Below are positions 34,363 to 42,806 of a stretch of DNA of 64,000 bases, piece by piece (the stretch's first letter is position 1; each line of letters opens with the position of its first letter). Below the pieces are notes generated by a model that had not been told where the DNA came from, did not search any database, and was given only the letters and a program-made list of their open reading frames with translations. Position numbers and translations under genes: made by a program. The stretch is from the NCBI RefSeq assembly GCF_002287375.1, contig NZ_NPOA01000002.1, positions 124,001 through 188,000 on the forward strand. Direction: 5' to 3'. This DNA is from Virgibacillus profundi (GTDB taxonomy: Bacteria > Bacillota > Bacilli > Bacillales > Amphibacillaceae).

Positions 34363-35562
34363 GTGGTTACGAAAAATACAGAAATGATAATAAGGGCTGA
34401 AGCAATGTCTCAGCAATTGATTGATTGGCGTCGCAACATTCATATGTATCCTGAATTAAGTTTTCAGGAAGTGTTGACAGCTCAGTTTGTTGCTGAAGTA
34501 TTAGAAAAAATCCCTGGTATGAAGGTAGAGGTAGGAGTCGGCTATCCTACTGCAGTTGTTGGTACACTTACTTCAGGCTCCGGCCCTACTGTTGCTATTC
34601 GTGCAGATATGGATGCACTGCCAATTCATGAGGAAAATGATCATGGATACAGGTCACGTCATGATGGAATTATGCATGCTTGCGGGCACGATGCGCATAC
34701 GACTATCGGGCTCGGAGTTGCCAGTTTACTAGGTGAAATTTTTCAAAATGGTGAGATGGAAGGAACGGTTAAATTCCTGTTTCAGCCTGCAGAGGAAATG
34801 GCAGATGAACACGGGTTAAGCGGTGCACCATATATGATTAAAGCTGGTGCATTGGACGAAGTCGATCATGTGATGGCCCTTCATATGAGCCCTGAAAAAA
34901 GATTTGGTGAAGTGCAGATTAACGATGGCTACAGCATGGCCAATGTAGATGTTTTTGAAGCTAAAGTATTTGCCACAGGTGGGCATGGTGCATATCCCCA
35001 TCTGGGTACAGATCCAATCTGGATGCTTGGACCAGTGCTGCAGGCATTGCATGGAATTGTAGCAAGGCGTGTCTCCCCACTGGATTCAGCTGTGATCAGT
35101 ATTGGCAGTATTCAAGCTGGTGCTGCCAGTAATGTGATTCCATCTGAAATAAATGTTAAAGGTACAATCCGAAGCTACCATCCGAAAGTTCGAGAGCTCC
35201 TGCACGTTGAATTGGATAAAGCATTTTCAATCGTTCGTGCATTGGATGGGGATTACAGCCTAACGGTCACACCAGAGGATCCATCATTAAAAAATGATCC
35301 AACTGTTAATCAAAAGATCAAGGAAACAATCAAAGCAATCTATCCTGAATTTACGATACAAGACGGCCCCTTTGGTTTAGGTGGAGAAGACTTTGCCCAT
35401 ATGACAAAGGTTGTTCCCGGAGCAATGTTCTTTCTTGGCTGTGCAGTTGGAGATGAGAAAGTTCGTGATCTTCACACACCACATTTTGATATTGATGAAA
35501 AAGTTTTGCCTGTAGGGGTGGCAATACTGGCAGAGACAGTGAGGCGGTATTTAAAGGGGTAA
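34363..35562 (+). CDS. M20 family amidohydrolase, likely N-acetyl-diaminobutyrate deacetylase
   Basis: A 399-residue metal-dependent hydrolase of the M20D type (hippurate/N-acyl amino acid amidohydrolases). RRNIHMYPELSFQE, IRADMDALPI, MHACGHDAHT (metal Cys and His), FQPAEE and the late GGEDFAHM are the family's metal and catalytic motifs. Cleavage of N-acetyl-2,4-diaminobutyrate to diaminobutyrate and acetate is the missing step between DoeA and the aminotransferase, so this enzyme is the best candidate. The usual DoeB/EutE is of the unrelated AspA/AstE family and is absent here. The start is a GTG behind GGGGGG. The substrate is inferred from context. Confidence 0.82.
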   Translation: MVTKNTEMIIRAEAMSQQLIDWRRNIHMYPELSFQEVLTAQFVAEVLEKIPGMKVEVGVGYPTAVVGTLTSGSGPTVAIRADMDALPIHEENDHGYRSRHDGIMHACGHDAHTTIGLGVASLLGEIFQNGEMEGTVKFLFQPAEEMADEHGLSGAPYMIKAGALDEVDHVMALHMSPEKRFGEVQINDGYSMANVDVFEAKVFATGGHGAYPHLGTDPIWMLGPVLQALHGIVARRVSPLDSAVISIGSIQAGAASNVIPSEINVKGTIRSYHPKVRELLHVELDKAFSIVRALDGDYSLTVTPEDPSLKNDPTVNQKIKETIKAIYPEFTIQDGPFGLGGEDFAHMTKVVPGAMFFLGCAVGDEKVRDLHTPHFDIDEKVLPVGVAILAETVRRYLKG

Positions 35563-35590
35563 TATATGAAGACGTGCAGCGAATAAATGA

Positions 35591-35651
35591 AAATTGCGGA
35601 ACACTCGGCCAAAGTTGTGTACCCCTAGCCGAAGTCGCGCATTATCCAGCC
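35591..35651 (+). repeat. Three degenerate 20-bp tandem units
   Basis: AAATTGCGGAACACTCGGCC, AAAGTTGTGTACCCCTAGCC and GAAGTCGCGCATTATCCAGC-C form three head-to-tail units ending in GCC, between the M20 gene and eutB. Confidence 0.55.
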
Positions 35652-35686
35652 ACTAAGTAAATTACTTTATCAAGAGGGGGGATTAA

Positions 35687-36682
35687 ATGTCAGCAAACCC
35701 AGTAACACTACGAGATATATGGAAAGCGAAAAAGCGCATCTCGTCAGTTGTACAAAAATCCCCTTTCATTTATTCACCTGTATTATCGGAAATTACTGGT
35801 TCGTCAGTTCATCTAAAGCTGGAAAACCTCAATGTGAGTGGTTCATTTAAAATCAGGGGAGCTACCAATAAAATTTTAAGTCTGACATCAGAAGAAAAGC
35901 AGCGTGGGGTGACGACTTTTTCAACAGGTAATTTTGGGATGAGTGTTGCATATATATCTAGGAAACTTGGAATTAATGCAACCATTTGTATTTCAAAGCG
36001 GGTTCCAAAAGCAAAAATGGAAGCGCTTCATAAGTCAGGTGCAAAAATTGAAATTCACGGTAATTCTCAGGATGAAGCCGAGCAGCGCAGCTATGAGCTG
36101 GAAAGGGAACAGGGTCTATCCGTTATTCATCCATTTGACGATGCCTATATTATTGCAGGCCAAGGAACGATAGGTTTAGAAATATTGGAAGATTTTCCAG
36201 AGGTAGACACGGTAATCGGGGGATTATCCGGAGGAGGTTTGCTTTCGGGAATTGGAGTTGCTTTGAAATCAATCGATCCGGAGATCCGGGTGCTTGGTGT
36301 ATCACCAATCCATGGTGCCGCCATGTATGAAAGCATCCAATCTGGAAAACCGGTAATAGTAGAAGAAAAGGATACACTGGCTGACAGCTTGCTTGGCGGA
36401 ATTGGTATGAACAATCAGTACACTTTTGATATGGTTCAGCAATACGTTGATGAGGTTACTCTGCTTGAAGAGGAGGATATTGCTAAAGGAATGGCGTTCA
36501 TGCTGGATAAGCATCGAATGGTCATTGAAGGAGCGGCTGCATCCGGGATTGGTGCCATTTTAAATGGAAAAGTTCAGCTTGGCTCCCATGTTGTAGTTGT
36601 GATCAGTGGCTGCAGTGTGGACACATCCGTCCTATTGGATGTAGCAAATCAGCATGCGGATACGGTGTGGATGAAAAACTAA
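35687..36682 (+). CDS. eutB: Threonine/serine dehydratase-like PLP enzyme, EutB type
   Basis: A 331-residue fold-type II PLP enzyme. The Schiff-base lysine is Lys55 in GSFKIRGA, the PLP phosphate loop is GGLSGGGLLSG near residue 180, and FSTGNFGMSVAYI contacts the substrate. It lacks the C-terminal regulatory domain of biosynthetic threonine dehydratase. EutB enzymes in ectoine loci are thought to dehydrate the 3-hydroxy-diaminobutyrate made from hydroxyectoine; catabolic serine or threonine deamination is the alternative. It has a GAGGGGGG ribosome site and lies between the deacetylase and the D-amino-acid genes. Confidence 0.82.
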   Translation: MSANPVTLRDIWKAKKRISSVVQKSPFIYSPVLSEITGSSVHLKLENLNVSGSFKIRGATNKILSLTSEEKQRGVTTFSTGNFGMSVAYISRKLGINATICISKRVPKAKMEALHKSGAKIEIHGNSQDEAEQRSYELEREQGLSVIHPFDDAYIIAGQGTIGLEILEDFPEVDTVIGGLSGGGLLSGIGVALKSIDPEIRVLGVSPIHGAAMYESIQSGKPVIVEEKDTLADSLLGGIGMNNQYTFDMVQQYVDEVTLLEEEDIAKGMAFMLDKHRMVIEGAAASGIGAILNGKVQLGSHVVVVISGCSVDTSVLLDVANQHADTVWMKN

Positions 36683-36757
36683 AGCTGTTTTCTAAAAGAT
36701 TGAACTGCTTTTTTTGACATAAAATCTATAGAAGACGACGTAATTACTGTTTGCTGT

Positions 36758-37087
36758 AATCGCCGTACGGGATCGCTCCGGGCGGATGCTTTCCGCGGGC
36801 ACGGCTTCAGCCTCCTCGAGAAAACCACTCTGCGGGGTCTTCAGACACGTGATATTCCCGCAGGAGTCACCGGCCTTCACTCACCCGAACTGGTGAGGTG
36901 GTTCGATACTTTATATATTGATTATTAATGCAGTTCATCGGAAGTAACTGGAATACCAGCGTAGGAAATACACGTAGACTCCTGCGGGAAAGCGAAGACG
37001 ATGAGACCCCGCAACGAGCGTTCTTTGCGAGTGAGGAGGCTCATCGCGAGCCCGCGGAAAGCGAAGTGTATTTCCGTAGCGTAATCC
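36758..37087. repeat. GC-rich paired repeat, copy R3
   Basis: First half 36758-36902 (CGGGATCGCTCCGGGCGGAT, GCGGGGTCTTCAGACACGTG, CCCGCAGGAGTCACCGGCC), opposite-facing second half 36956-37087 (AGACTCCTGCGGGAAAGCG, GATGAGACCCCGC, GTGTATTTCCGTAGCG). It fills most of the 573 gene-free bases between eutB and dat. Confidence 0.88.
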
Positions 37088-37189
37088 ATGCTCTTAACCA
37101 GCATTCGCAAGAGGGAATACACGATGTAAAAGATTTTTCACAGTGCCGCATTTTATATCAACTGTGAAAGTTAAAGGGCAGCATTATAT

Positions 37190-37217
37190 TGGTGGGACGA
37201 TCGAAGTCTAGTCCCAA
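37190..37217 (-). repeat. Short GGGAC-CCCACC element, copy 4
   Basis: TTGGTGGGACGATCGAAGTC followed by TAGTCCCAA, an imperfect inverse copy of the element at 33545. Confidence 0.45.
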
Positions 37218-37255
37218 AATCTACGAAAACAGTAAAAACTAAAGGAGGATTTATT

Positions 37256-38110
37256 TTGACTAAGATGCTGTTTAACGACCAAATTATGGAACGGGGAAAT
37301 TTGATAGATATTGAGGATCGAGGCTATCAATTTGGTGATGGAATCTATGAAGTTATCGGTGTTTATGATGGAAAACCGCTCATGATGGATGAACATTTGG
37401 AAAGATTGGAAAGAAGTGCCCGTGAAGTCCAGCTTAAGTTACCGGATTCAATCAGTGTTCTGAAAAGGAATTTAGAAGAATTAGTTGCCGCCAATCAATT
37501 AAATGAAGGTATCATTTATATGCAGGTATCCAGAGGGGCAGCCCAAAGATGGCATGAGTTTCCAGGTCTTGATGTTACTCCGGTAACGGTTGCTTACACA
37601 AGAGAAGAGGAGCGGATGACAGAAGTCGAAAATCAGGGAGCTAATGCGGTTCTTACAGAAGATATTCGCTGGCTGCGCTGTGACATTAAGACCCTAAATC
37701 TGCTTCCAAATGTAATGGCAAAACAAAAAGCAGTTGAAAATAATGCAGTGGAGGCCATCCTTCACCGTGGGGATACAGTTACTGAGGCAAGTGCGTCAAA
37801 TGTATTTATCGTAAAAGACGGGGAGCTTTACACACATCCAGCAAATAACTTTATTTTAAATGGCATTACAAGACGTAAAATAATTCAACTATGTGACGAA
37901 CTAAATATTAAGGTAAATGAAGAAACATTTACAGTTAATGAATTGCTGTCTGCAGATGAAGTATTTGTCACAGCAACAAAATCAGATATTATCCCAATTC
38001 TAAAAATTGATGACCAAACTATCGGCACGGGCAGCCCTGGAGATATTACGAAAAAAGTTCTGCAGGAGTTTCGCTCACTGTATCAGCATGGTGTAAAGAA
38101 CAAAGCATGA
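37256..38110 (+). CDS. dat: D-amino acid aminotransferase
   Basis: A 284-residue fold-type IV PLP enzyme that exchanges amino groups between D-amino acids (D-Ala, D-Asp, D-Glu) and 2-oxo acids. RGYQFGDGIYEVIGVYDGK is the family opening. The PLP lysine is Lys145 in DIKTLNLLPNV, the same number as in the well-studied Bacillus enzyme. SASNVFIVKDG and GITRRKI complete the site. The start is TTG behind AAAGGAGG. Alanine racemase follows 46 bases later, so the two can interconvert L-Ala, D-Ala and pyruvate. Why they sit in the ectoine locus is not known; they may handle a D-configured intermediate. Confidence 0.92.
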   Translation: MTKMLFNDQIMERGNLIDIEDRGYQFGDGIYEVIGVYDGKPLMMDEHLERLERSAREVQLKLPDSISVLKRNLEELVAANQLNEGIIYMQVSRGAAQRWHEFPGLDVTPVTVAYTREEERMTEVENQGANAVLTEDIRWLRCDIKTLNLLPNVMAKQKAVENNAVEAILHRGDTVTEASASNVFIVKDGELYTHPANNFILNGITRRKIIQLCDELNIKVNEETFTVNELLSADEVFVTATKSDIIPILKIDDQTIGTGSPGDITKKVLQEFRSLYQHGVKNKA

Positions 38111-38156
38111 TCACCTGAATGAAAATCAGTTTGGAAATTGGAGGGATCCTGTCTTG

Positions 38157-39287
38157 ATGTATTCCTTAACAATAACATCTCATAGTCCAACCAGGGCAGA
38201 AGTTGATCTTTCTGCTTTTAAAGAAAATCTCCAAGCATTAAAAAAAGCTGCAAAAAATAGCATGTTATTAGCTGTAATAAAAACTAATGCATATGGACAT
38301 GGAATTGTTCCAATCGGCCGCAAAGCTGTTGATAATGGAGCTGAGCGTCTTGGTGTAACCACTGTAGAAGAGGGCGCTTTGCTTCGTGAAAATGGCATCA
38401 ATGTACCCATTCATATTTTAAGTTCCATTTTTCCAGAGCGAGCAGCAGATATAGTCACATATGACCTGACAGCTTCTGTTTCCAATCCTCAGCTGCTAAA
38501 TGCAATCAGCCAGGAAGCTGTACATCAGAAAAAAAACGCTTCAGTACATTTGAAAATAGATACAGGTCTTCACAGATTTGGAATCGAGCCTGAAAGAGCA
38601 GTTGATTTTTGCAACTCTTGCTACCACCTTCCTGGTCTAATATGGGAAGGGATCTACACCCATTTCTCCAGCGCAGATGAAGCGGACTGGGTGACAACCG
38701 AAAAGCAGTATGCATTATTTATGGAAACCGTATCAAAATTAGAGGGGCAGCGCTTTACTTTTCCCATAAGGCACGCGGGGGGTTCAACGATTACTATAGA
38801 AAGAAGTGATATGCACCTGGATATGGTAAGACCTGGGATTGCATTATTTGGTTTTCATCCTGCATCCCGCCAGCAAAACTTGATTTCACTTAAGCCTGTG
38901 ATGAAACTGAAATCAAAGCTTCTTCACGTTAGAGAGCTACCACCGAAAACGGCAGTTGGATATGGGGGCAGTTACGTAACAGATACTACCAAAAAAATAG
39001 CTGTTGTTCCAATTGGTTTTGGGGATGGATACCAAAGAGGCTTATCAAATAAGGGGGAAATGCTTGTCAGAGGAAAGCGGGCTCAAATAGTGGGTAACAT
39101 TTCTCTTGATCAAACTTTGATTGATGTCACACACATTCCGAATGTAACAGTAGGGGATGAGGTTGTGTTGCTGGGCAAACAGAAAGATGAAGAAATTACT
39201 GCACGAGACTTAGCAGATTGGATGGATAGTATTGTTGATGAAGTGCTGGCTAGTTTAATGGAAAGGATTAGGAGAGTGTATGTGTAG
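38157..39287 (+). CDS. alr: Alanine racemase
   Basis: A 376-residue PLP enzyme of the alanine racemase family. The PLP lysine is Lys42 in IKTNAYGHG and the second catalytic base, Tyr, is in AVGYGGSY near residue 270. DIV and RPGIALFG are typical of the barrel, and the C-terminal beta domain ends in ASLMERIRRVYV. A TTG one codon earlier is equally possible as start (GGAGGG at 8 or 11 bases). Placed with dat, eutB and ridA it is probably a catabolic rather than the cell-wall copy; it could also act on an amino acid other than alanine. Confidence 0.9.
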   Translation: MYSLTITSHSPTRAEVDLSAFKENLQALKKAAKNSMLLAVIKTNAYGHGIVPIGRKAVDNGAERLGVTTVEEGALLRENGINVPIHILSSIFPERAADIVTYDLTASVSNPQLLNAISQEAVHQKKNASVHLKIDTGLHRFGIEPERAVDFCNSCYHLPGLIWEGIYTHFSSADEADWVTTEKQYALFMETVSKLEGQRFTFPIRHAGGSTITIERSDMHLDMVRPGIALFGFHPASRQQNLISLKPVMKLKSKLLHVRELPPKTAVGYGGSYVTDTTKKIAVVPIGFGDGYQRGLSNKGEMLVRGKRAQIVGNISLDQTLIDVTHIPNVTVGDEVVLLGKQKDEEITARDLADWMDSIVDEVLASLMERIRRVYV

Positions 39288-39330
39288 GGAGTAGTTAATA
39301 GGAAAGTTATGAAAAAATAGGAGGATTTTT

Positions 39331-40881
39331 ATGGACTTTTTATCAATTGTTCCGCCGCTCGTTGCGGTAGTCCTGGCGATTTTTACAAAGCGTGTTCTGT
39401 TTTCCCTTTTCATCAGTATTTGGGTAGGTGGACTAATTGCAGCTGGAGGTAATCCGTTTGAAGCAGTAGGTTTAACATTCACATGGATGAAGGATGTTAT
39501 GATAGATCCTTGGAATGCTCGTTTTCTTGTAATGACAGCATTGCTTGGAACAGGTGCAGCGTTTATGTTTAAAACAGGCGGCTCTGATGGGCTGATAAAA
39601 GTTTTACAGAAAAAGTTAACCACAGGTAAAAGGGTGCAAATGTTATCATACTTCTTAGGAATTATCATTTTTTTCAATGATTACGTCAACTCCGTTATTG
39701 TTGGAAATGCTACAAAAGACATTACCGCAAAACACAAGGTATCGAGGGAGAAGTTATCCTACATAATTGATTCGACAGCCGCCCCGATGGCAACGATAGG
39801 TCCAGTATCAGATTGGATCGGCTTTCAAGTATCCTTGATTGCAGCAGCCTTTGTCAGTATTGGGATTGTAGGTTTGGAACCTTATTTCATGTTTTTACAG
39901 TCAATTCCATGGAACTTTTATGCAATTCTTTGCCTCTTTGCCGTTCCGATGATTATTCTTGGCAAGGATTTTGGACCAATGGCAAAAGCAGAACACCGAG
40001 CAAAAACAACCGGAAAATTAATACCGGATGGCTCGACCCCATTATCTTCTGTTGATCAGGACTTAGGTGAGCCACATAAGAAGGAAGGAAGTATCTGGAA
40101 TTTTATCCTTCCGCTTGTAACACTCATTACTGTTAGTATTTGGGGATTGTGGTATACAGGAGGTGGAGCTACAGGGATATCCATTATGGATGCGCTTGCA
40201 GCTACTGATGTTTCCATTGCTTTAACATGGGGCGCTTTTGCAATGACGTTGGTTGGTATCATTCTTGCACTTATTCAAGGCATGGGACTGAAAAAGTGTG
40301 AAGATGCGCTCTTGGGTGGTATTAGAACGATGCTGCCAGCACTTATCATTATCGTATTAGCTTGGTCAATTGGAACAGTTACCTCCGTACTTGGGACTGC
40401 AGAATATGTAGTTGCCGCAACAGAAGGATGGATGACGGCAGCACTATTGCCATTCCTGATTTTTGTTATCGGTATGTTTATCTCATTTGCAACCGGTACA
40501 TCATGGGGGACGATGTCAATTCTTACACCAATTGCAATTCCATTGGCCTATACAATGGGGGGAGAGGATCTTATACCGATTGTAATCGGTGCTATATTCG
40601 CTGGTGCTATTTTTGGAGATCATGTCTCACCAATTTCTGATACAACAGTTATGGCCTCGATTTTCGCAGAATCAGATCACATTGCCCATGTTAATACACA
40701 AATCCCATATGCAATGGTACCAGCTGGGATAGCCGGGGTGCTTTATCTAACCTCTTCATTTTTAGGGAGCAGTATCGTGCTATTGATTATAGGTATTGTC
40801 GCACAGTTTTTCTTGCTACGTTACCTGGGGAATCGAAATGAGAAGAAATATATGAAAGCGGAAAAGAGAATTGGGGCTTAG
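39331..40881 (+). CDS. nhaC: NhaC family Na+/H+ antiporter-like transporter
   Basis: A 516-residue membrane protein with about eleven or twelve helices of the NhaC family. FFNDYVNSVIVGNATKDI, DSTAAPMATIGPVSDW, FATGTSWGTMSIL and IFGDHVSPISDTTVMASI are the conserved broken-helix segments of the group. Members exchange Na+ for H+, and some exchange organic acids or amino acids. Its place at the end of the ectoine locus suggests either Na+ or pH balance during salt changes or export of a product. GGAGG precedes the ATG. Confidence 0.88.
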   Translation: MDFLSIVPPLVAVVLAIFTKRVLFSLFISIWVGGLIAAGGNPFEAVGLTFTWMKDVMIDPWNARFLVMTALLGTGAAFMFKTGGSDGLIKVLQKKLTTGKRVQMLSYFLGIIIFFNDYVNSVIVGNATKDITAKHKVSREKLSYIIDSTAAPMATIGPVSDWIGFQVSLIAAAFVSIGIVGLEPYFMFLQSIPWNFYAILCLFAVPMIILGKDFGPMAKAEHRAKTTGKLIPDGSTPLSSVDQDLGEPHKKEGSIWNFILPLVTLITVSIWGLWYTGGGATGISIMDALAATDVSIALTWGAFAMTLVGIILALIQGMGLKKCEDALLGGIRTMLPALIIIVLAWSIGTVTSVLGTAEYVVAATEGWMTAALLPFLIFVIGMFISFATGTSWGTMSILTPIAIPLAYTMGGEDLIPIVIGAIFAGAIFGDHVSPISDTTVMASIFAESDHIAHVNTQIPYAMVPAGIAGVLYLTSSFLGSSIVLLIIGIVAQFFLLRYLGNRNEKKYMKAEKRIGA

Positions 40882-40932
40882 GGTTTGGGATGATGTGTTA
40901 ACTTAGCAATTCATTTAAGTTTAGATATTATT

Positions 40933-40987
40933 AAAAACCATTTGCTCATAAGAGAAGGTTTCATTTTTGAGCGAATGGTTTTTTTAT
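40933..40987 (+). terminator. Terminator at the end of the ectoine locus
   Basis: AAACCATTTGCTCA faces TGAGCGAATGGTTT (one mismatch), followed by a T run. Confidence 0.8.
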
Positions 40988-41029
40988 ATTCATGTTATAA
41001 TTTTTATACAAATAAAAAGGAGTGATTCT

Positions 41030-41302
41030 ATGGCCTATTTTAGTAAAAGTACTGAAAATGAAATCGTGAAAGCTTTAGACAGAAATGATGAAGTAATATT
41101 CGTTCTGGATGGAAAATTAATATCCATAGAATCACAAGAATACGAATACTCAACTATAGATAAGTTGGAAGCCCCATTGTCTCTTGAAATTGAGAATAAC
41201 ATAGAATTAAAAGATTCCCTATATAGTTATATGGAACATACAGATATGCAAAAGTATTCAAAGGAAGAACTAAAGGATTTACGCTATGCACGAAGAAGGT
41301 AA
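41030..41302 (+). CDS. Hypothetical small protein
   Basis: A 90-residue acidic soluble protein beginning MAYFSKSTENEIVKALDRND, with a charged C-terminus ending LKDLRYARRR. I recognise no family. The ATG is supported by AAAAAGGAG at a good distance; the open frame extends further up but without a ribosome site. It sits directly behind the nhaC terminator and stands alone. Confidence 0.65.
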   Translation: MAYFSKSTENEIVKALDRNDEVIFVLDGKLISIESQEYEYSTIDKLEAPLSLEIENNIELKDSLYSYMEHTDMQKYSKEELKDLRYARRR

Positions 41303-41720
41303 TTATTAATCACTTTTTCAGTTATATATTGTAAAGTATATCGCTCTACTAGCTCCTCGAGTCACTGATGTAATGGCATTTTTATTATCTTCCAAAATCA
41401 TTGAGCTTCGTTTATTTGCGGCTTTGAAATAAGGTGATGCTTAAGTAATAAATATTGATCCTTTCAAGTAAAGTTCAATAATTTATAAAAAGGTTGATAC
41501 ATTTATATTGAAACACTTGATTCTTTCAATTCAGCAATCTGACCCGTTTGCGGTATAACCTTATAATACTTTTATCATAAAAAACCCTTTAGACAATTTA
41601 CATCCAAAGGGGTAAAACGGTGCAACTTATTTATAAACGGTCGAACTTTATTACAAACGGTTAAACTTTCTTTTAAAGCCACAATCACGGTAATTGGCAA
41701 TAAACATATTTCGTTACTAA
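41303..41720. other. Gene-free stretch with a 20-bp tandem repeat
   Basis: 418 AT-rich bases without a credible gene. The only structure seen is the triple repeat at 41615-41674. Confidence 0.55.
41615..41674 (+). repeat. Three 20-bp tandem units
   Basis: AAACGGTGCAACTTATTTAT, AAACGGTCGAACTTTATTAC and AAACGGTTAAACTTTCTTTT lie head to tail with an exact 20-base period, sharing AAACGGT and AACTT. Confidence 0.75.
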
Positions 41721-42653
41721 TTATTGAAAAATACCATCAATTTTTGCAATCTCGTCCGCTGTTAATTTAACGTCTAGCGTTTTCAGATTGTTAAGCACTT
41801 GTTCTGCACGCTTAGCACCAGGAATAACGGCATCAAGCGAATCACGAGTCAAGTACCAAGCTAGAACAATATGTGCTACCTCGGTCTGTTTTGCATTTGC
41901 AATCTGACGAAGTTGTTCCACTTTCTCCAGATTATTTTCGAATTCTTCGCCCTGTAGGTGTGGCATATTGGAACGTAAATCATTAAAAGTCATATCTTTA
42001 TTGTATTTCCCTGCCAGCAATCCGGATGCAAGCGGGAAGAATGGAATAAACGAAATGTTTTGTTCGGATGTATATGGAATTAATTCTTTTTCAGCCGAAC
42101 GGTTAATTAAATTATATTCTCCTTGATACACATCAACATAACCATCTCTGTTCGCTTCCTTTAATTGATCCAGTGAAAAGTTAGATACGCCAATCGCTCT
42201 GATTATTCCTTGGTCTTTTAATTCTTTTAAAGCCCCAACAGCCTCATATCCTGGCGTAACTCCATCTGGATAATGGATATAGTATAAGTCGATATAGTCG
42301 GTTTGCATCCGTTTCAAACTATTTTCCACTTCTTGTTTTAGAAAGGATGGCGTATTATCGTTTTGCATTTCCCCGCCAGCAAACTTCACAGACCCTTTCG
42401 TTGCAAGAATAATTTCATCTCTTTTTCCAGTTTCTTTAATCGCTTCACCAACTAATTCTTCTGATCTGCCAGGACCATAAAGGTATGCTGTATCAATAAA
42501 ATTCACACCATTTTCAACTGCTGTACGAACAAGCTCTTTACCCGCTTCTTCATCTAAATTAGGGTAAAGATTGTGCCCTCCAACCGCATTTGTTCCAAGT
42601 CCAATTGGGTTAATATATATTCCTGATTTTCCAAGCTGTGTCTGTTTAGTCAT
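41721..42653 (-). CDS. Aldo/keto reductase
   Basis: A 310-residue NADPH-dependent aldo/keto reductase, similar in plan to the Bacillus IolS/YhdN group. [20 protein letters not shown] gives catalytic Asp and Tyr, ATKGSV the Lys and IHYPDG the His. The cofactor end shows [17 protein letters not shown] stands before the ATG. It is divergent from an IclR regulator that in turn leads into the broken flavin oxidoreductase gene; the three look like one regulated redox unit. The substrate is unknown. Confidence 0.9.
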   Translation of the reverse strand: MTKQTQLGKSGIYINPIGLGTNAVGGHNLYPNLDEEAGKELVRTAVENGVNFIDTAYLYGPGRSEELVGEAIKETGKRDEIILATKGSVKFAGGEMQNDNTPSFLKQEVENSLKRMQTDYIDLYYIHYPDGVTPGYEAVGALKELKDQGIIRAIGVSNFSLDQLKEANRDGYVDVYQGEYNLINRSAEKELIPYTSEQNISFIPFFPLASGLLAGKYNKDMTFNDLRSNMPHLQGEEFENNLEKVEQLRQIANAKQTEVAHIVLAWYLTRDSLDAVIPGAKRAEQVLNNLKTLDVKLTADEIAKIDGIFQ

Positions 42654-42806
42654 TTATTTTCCTCCTTGTGTTTGATTAGCTTAAGCATAATTCCTCAACA
42701 AATATTCTACAAATTTCTTCTGTGAAGTTTCAAATAATGAAACTCGCTTGGATTATTTTGTGTTAAAAGACAAAACATCTATACTATCAGGAGATGAGGT
42801 GATCAA

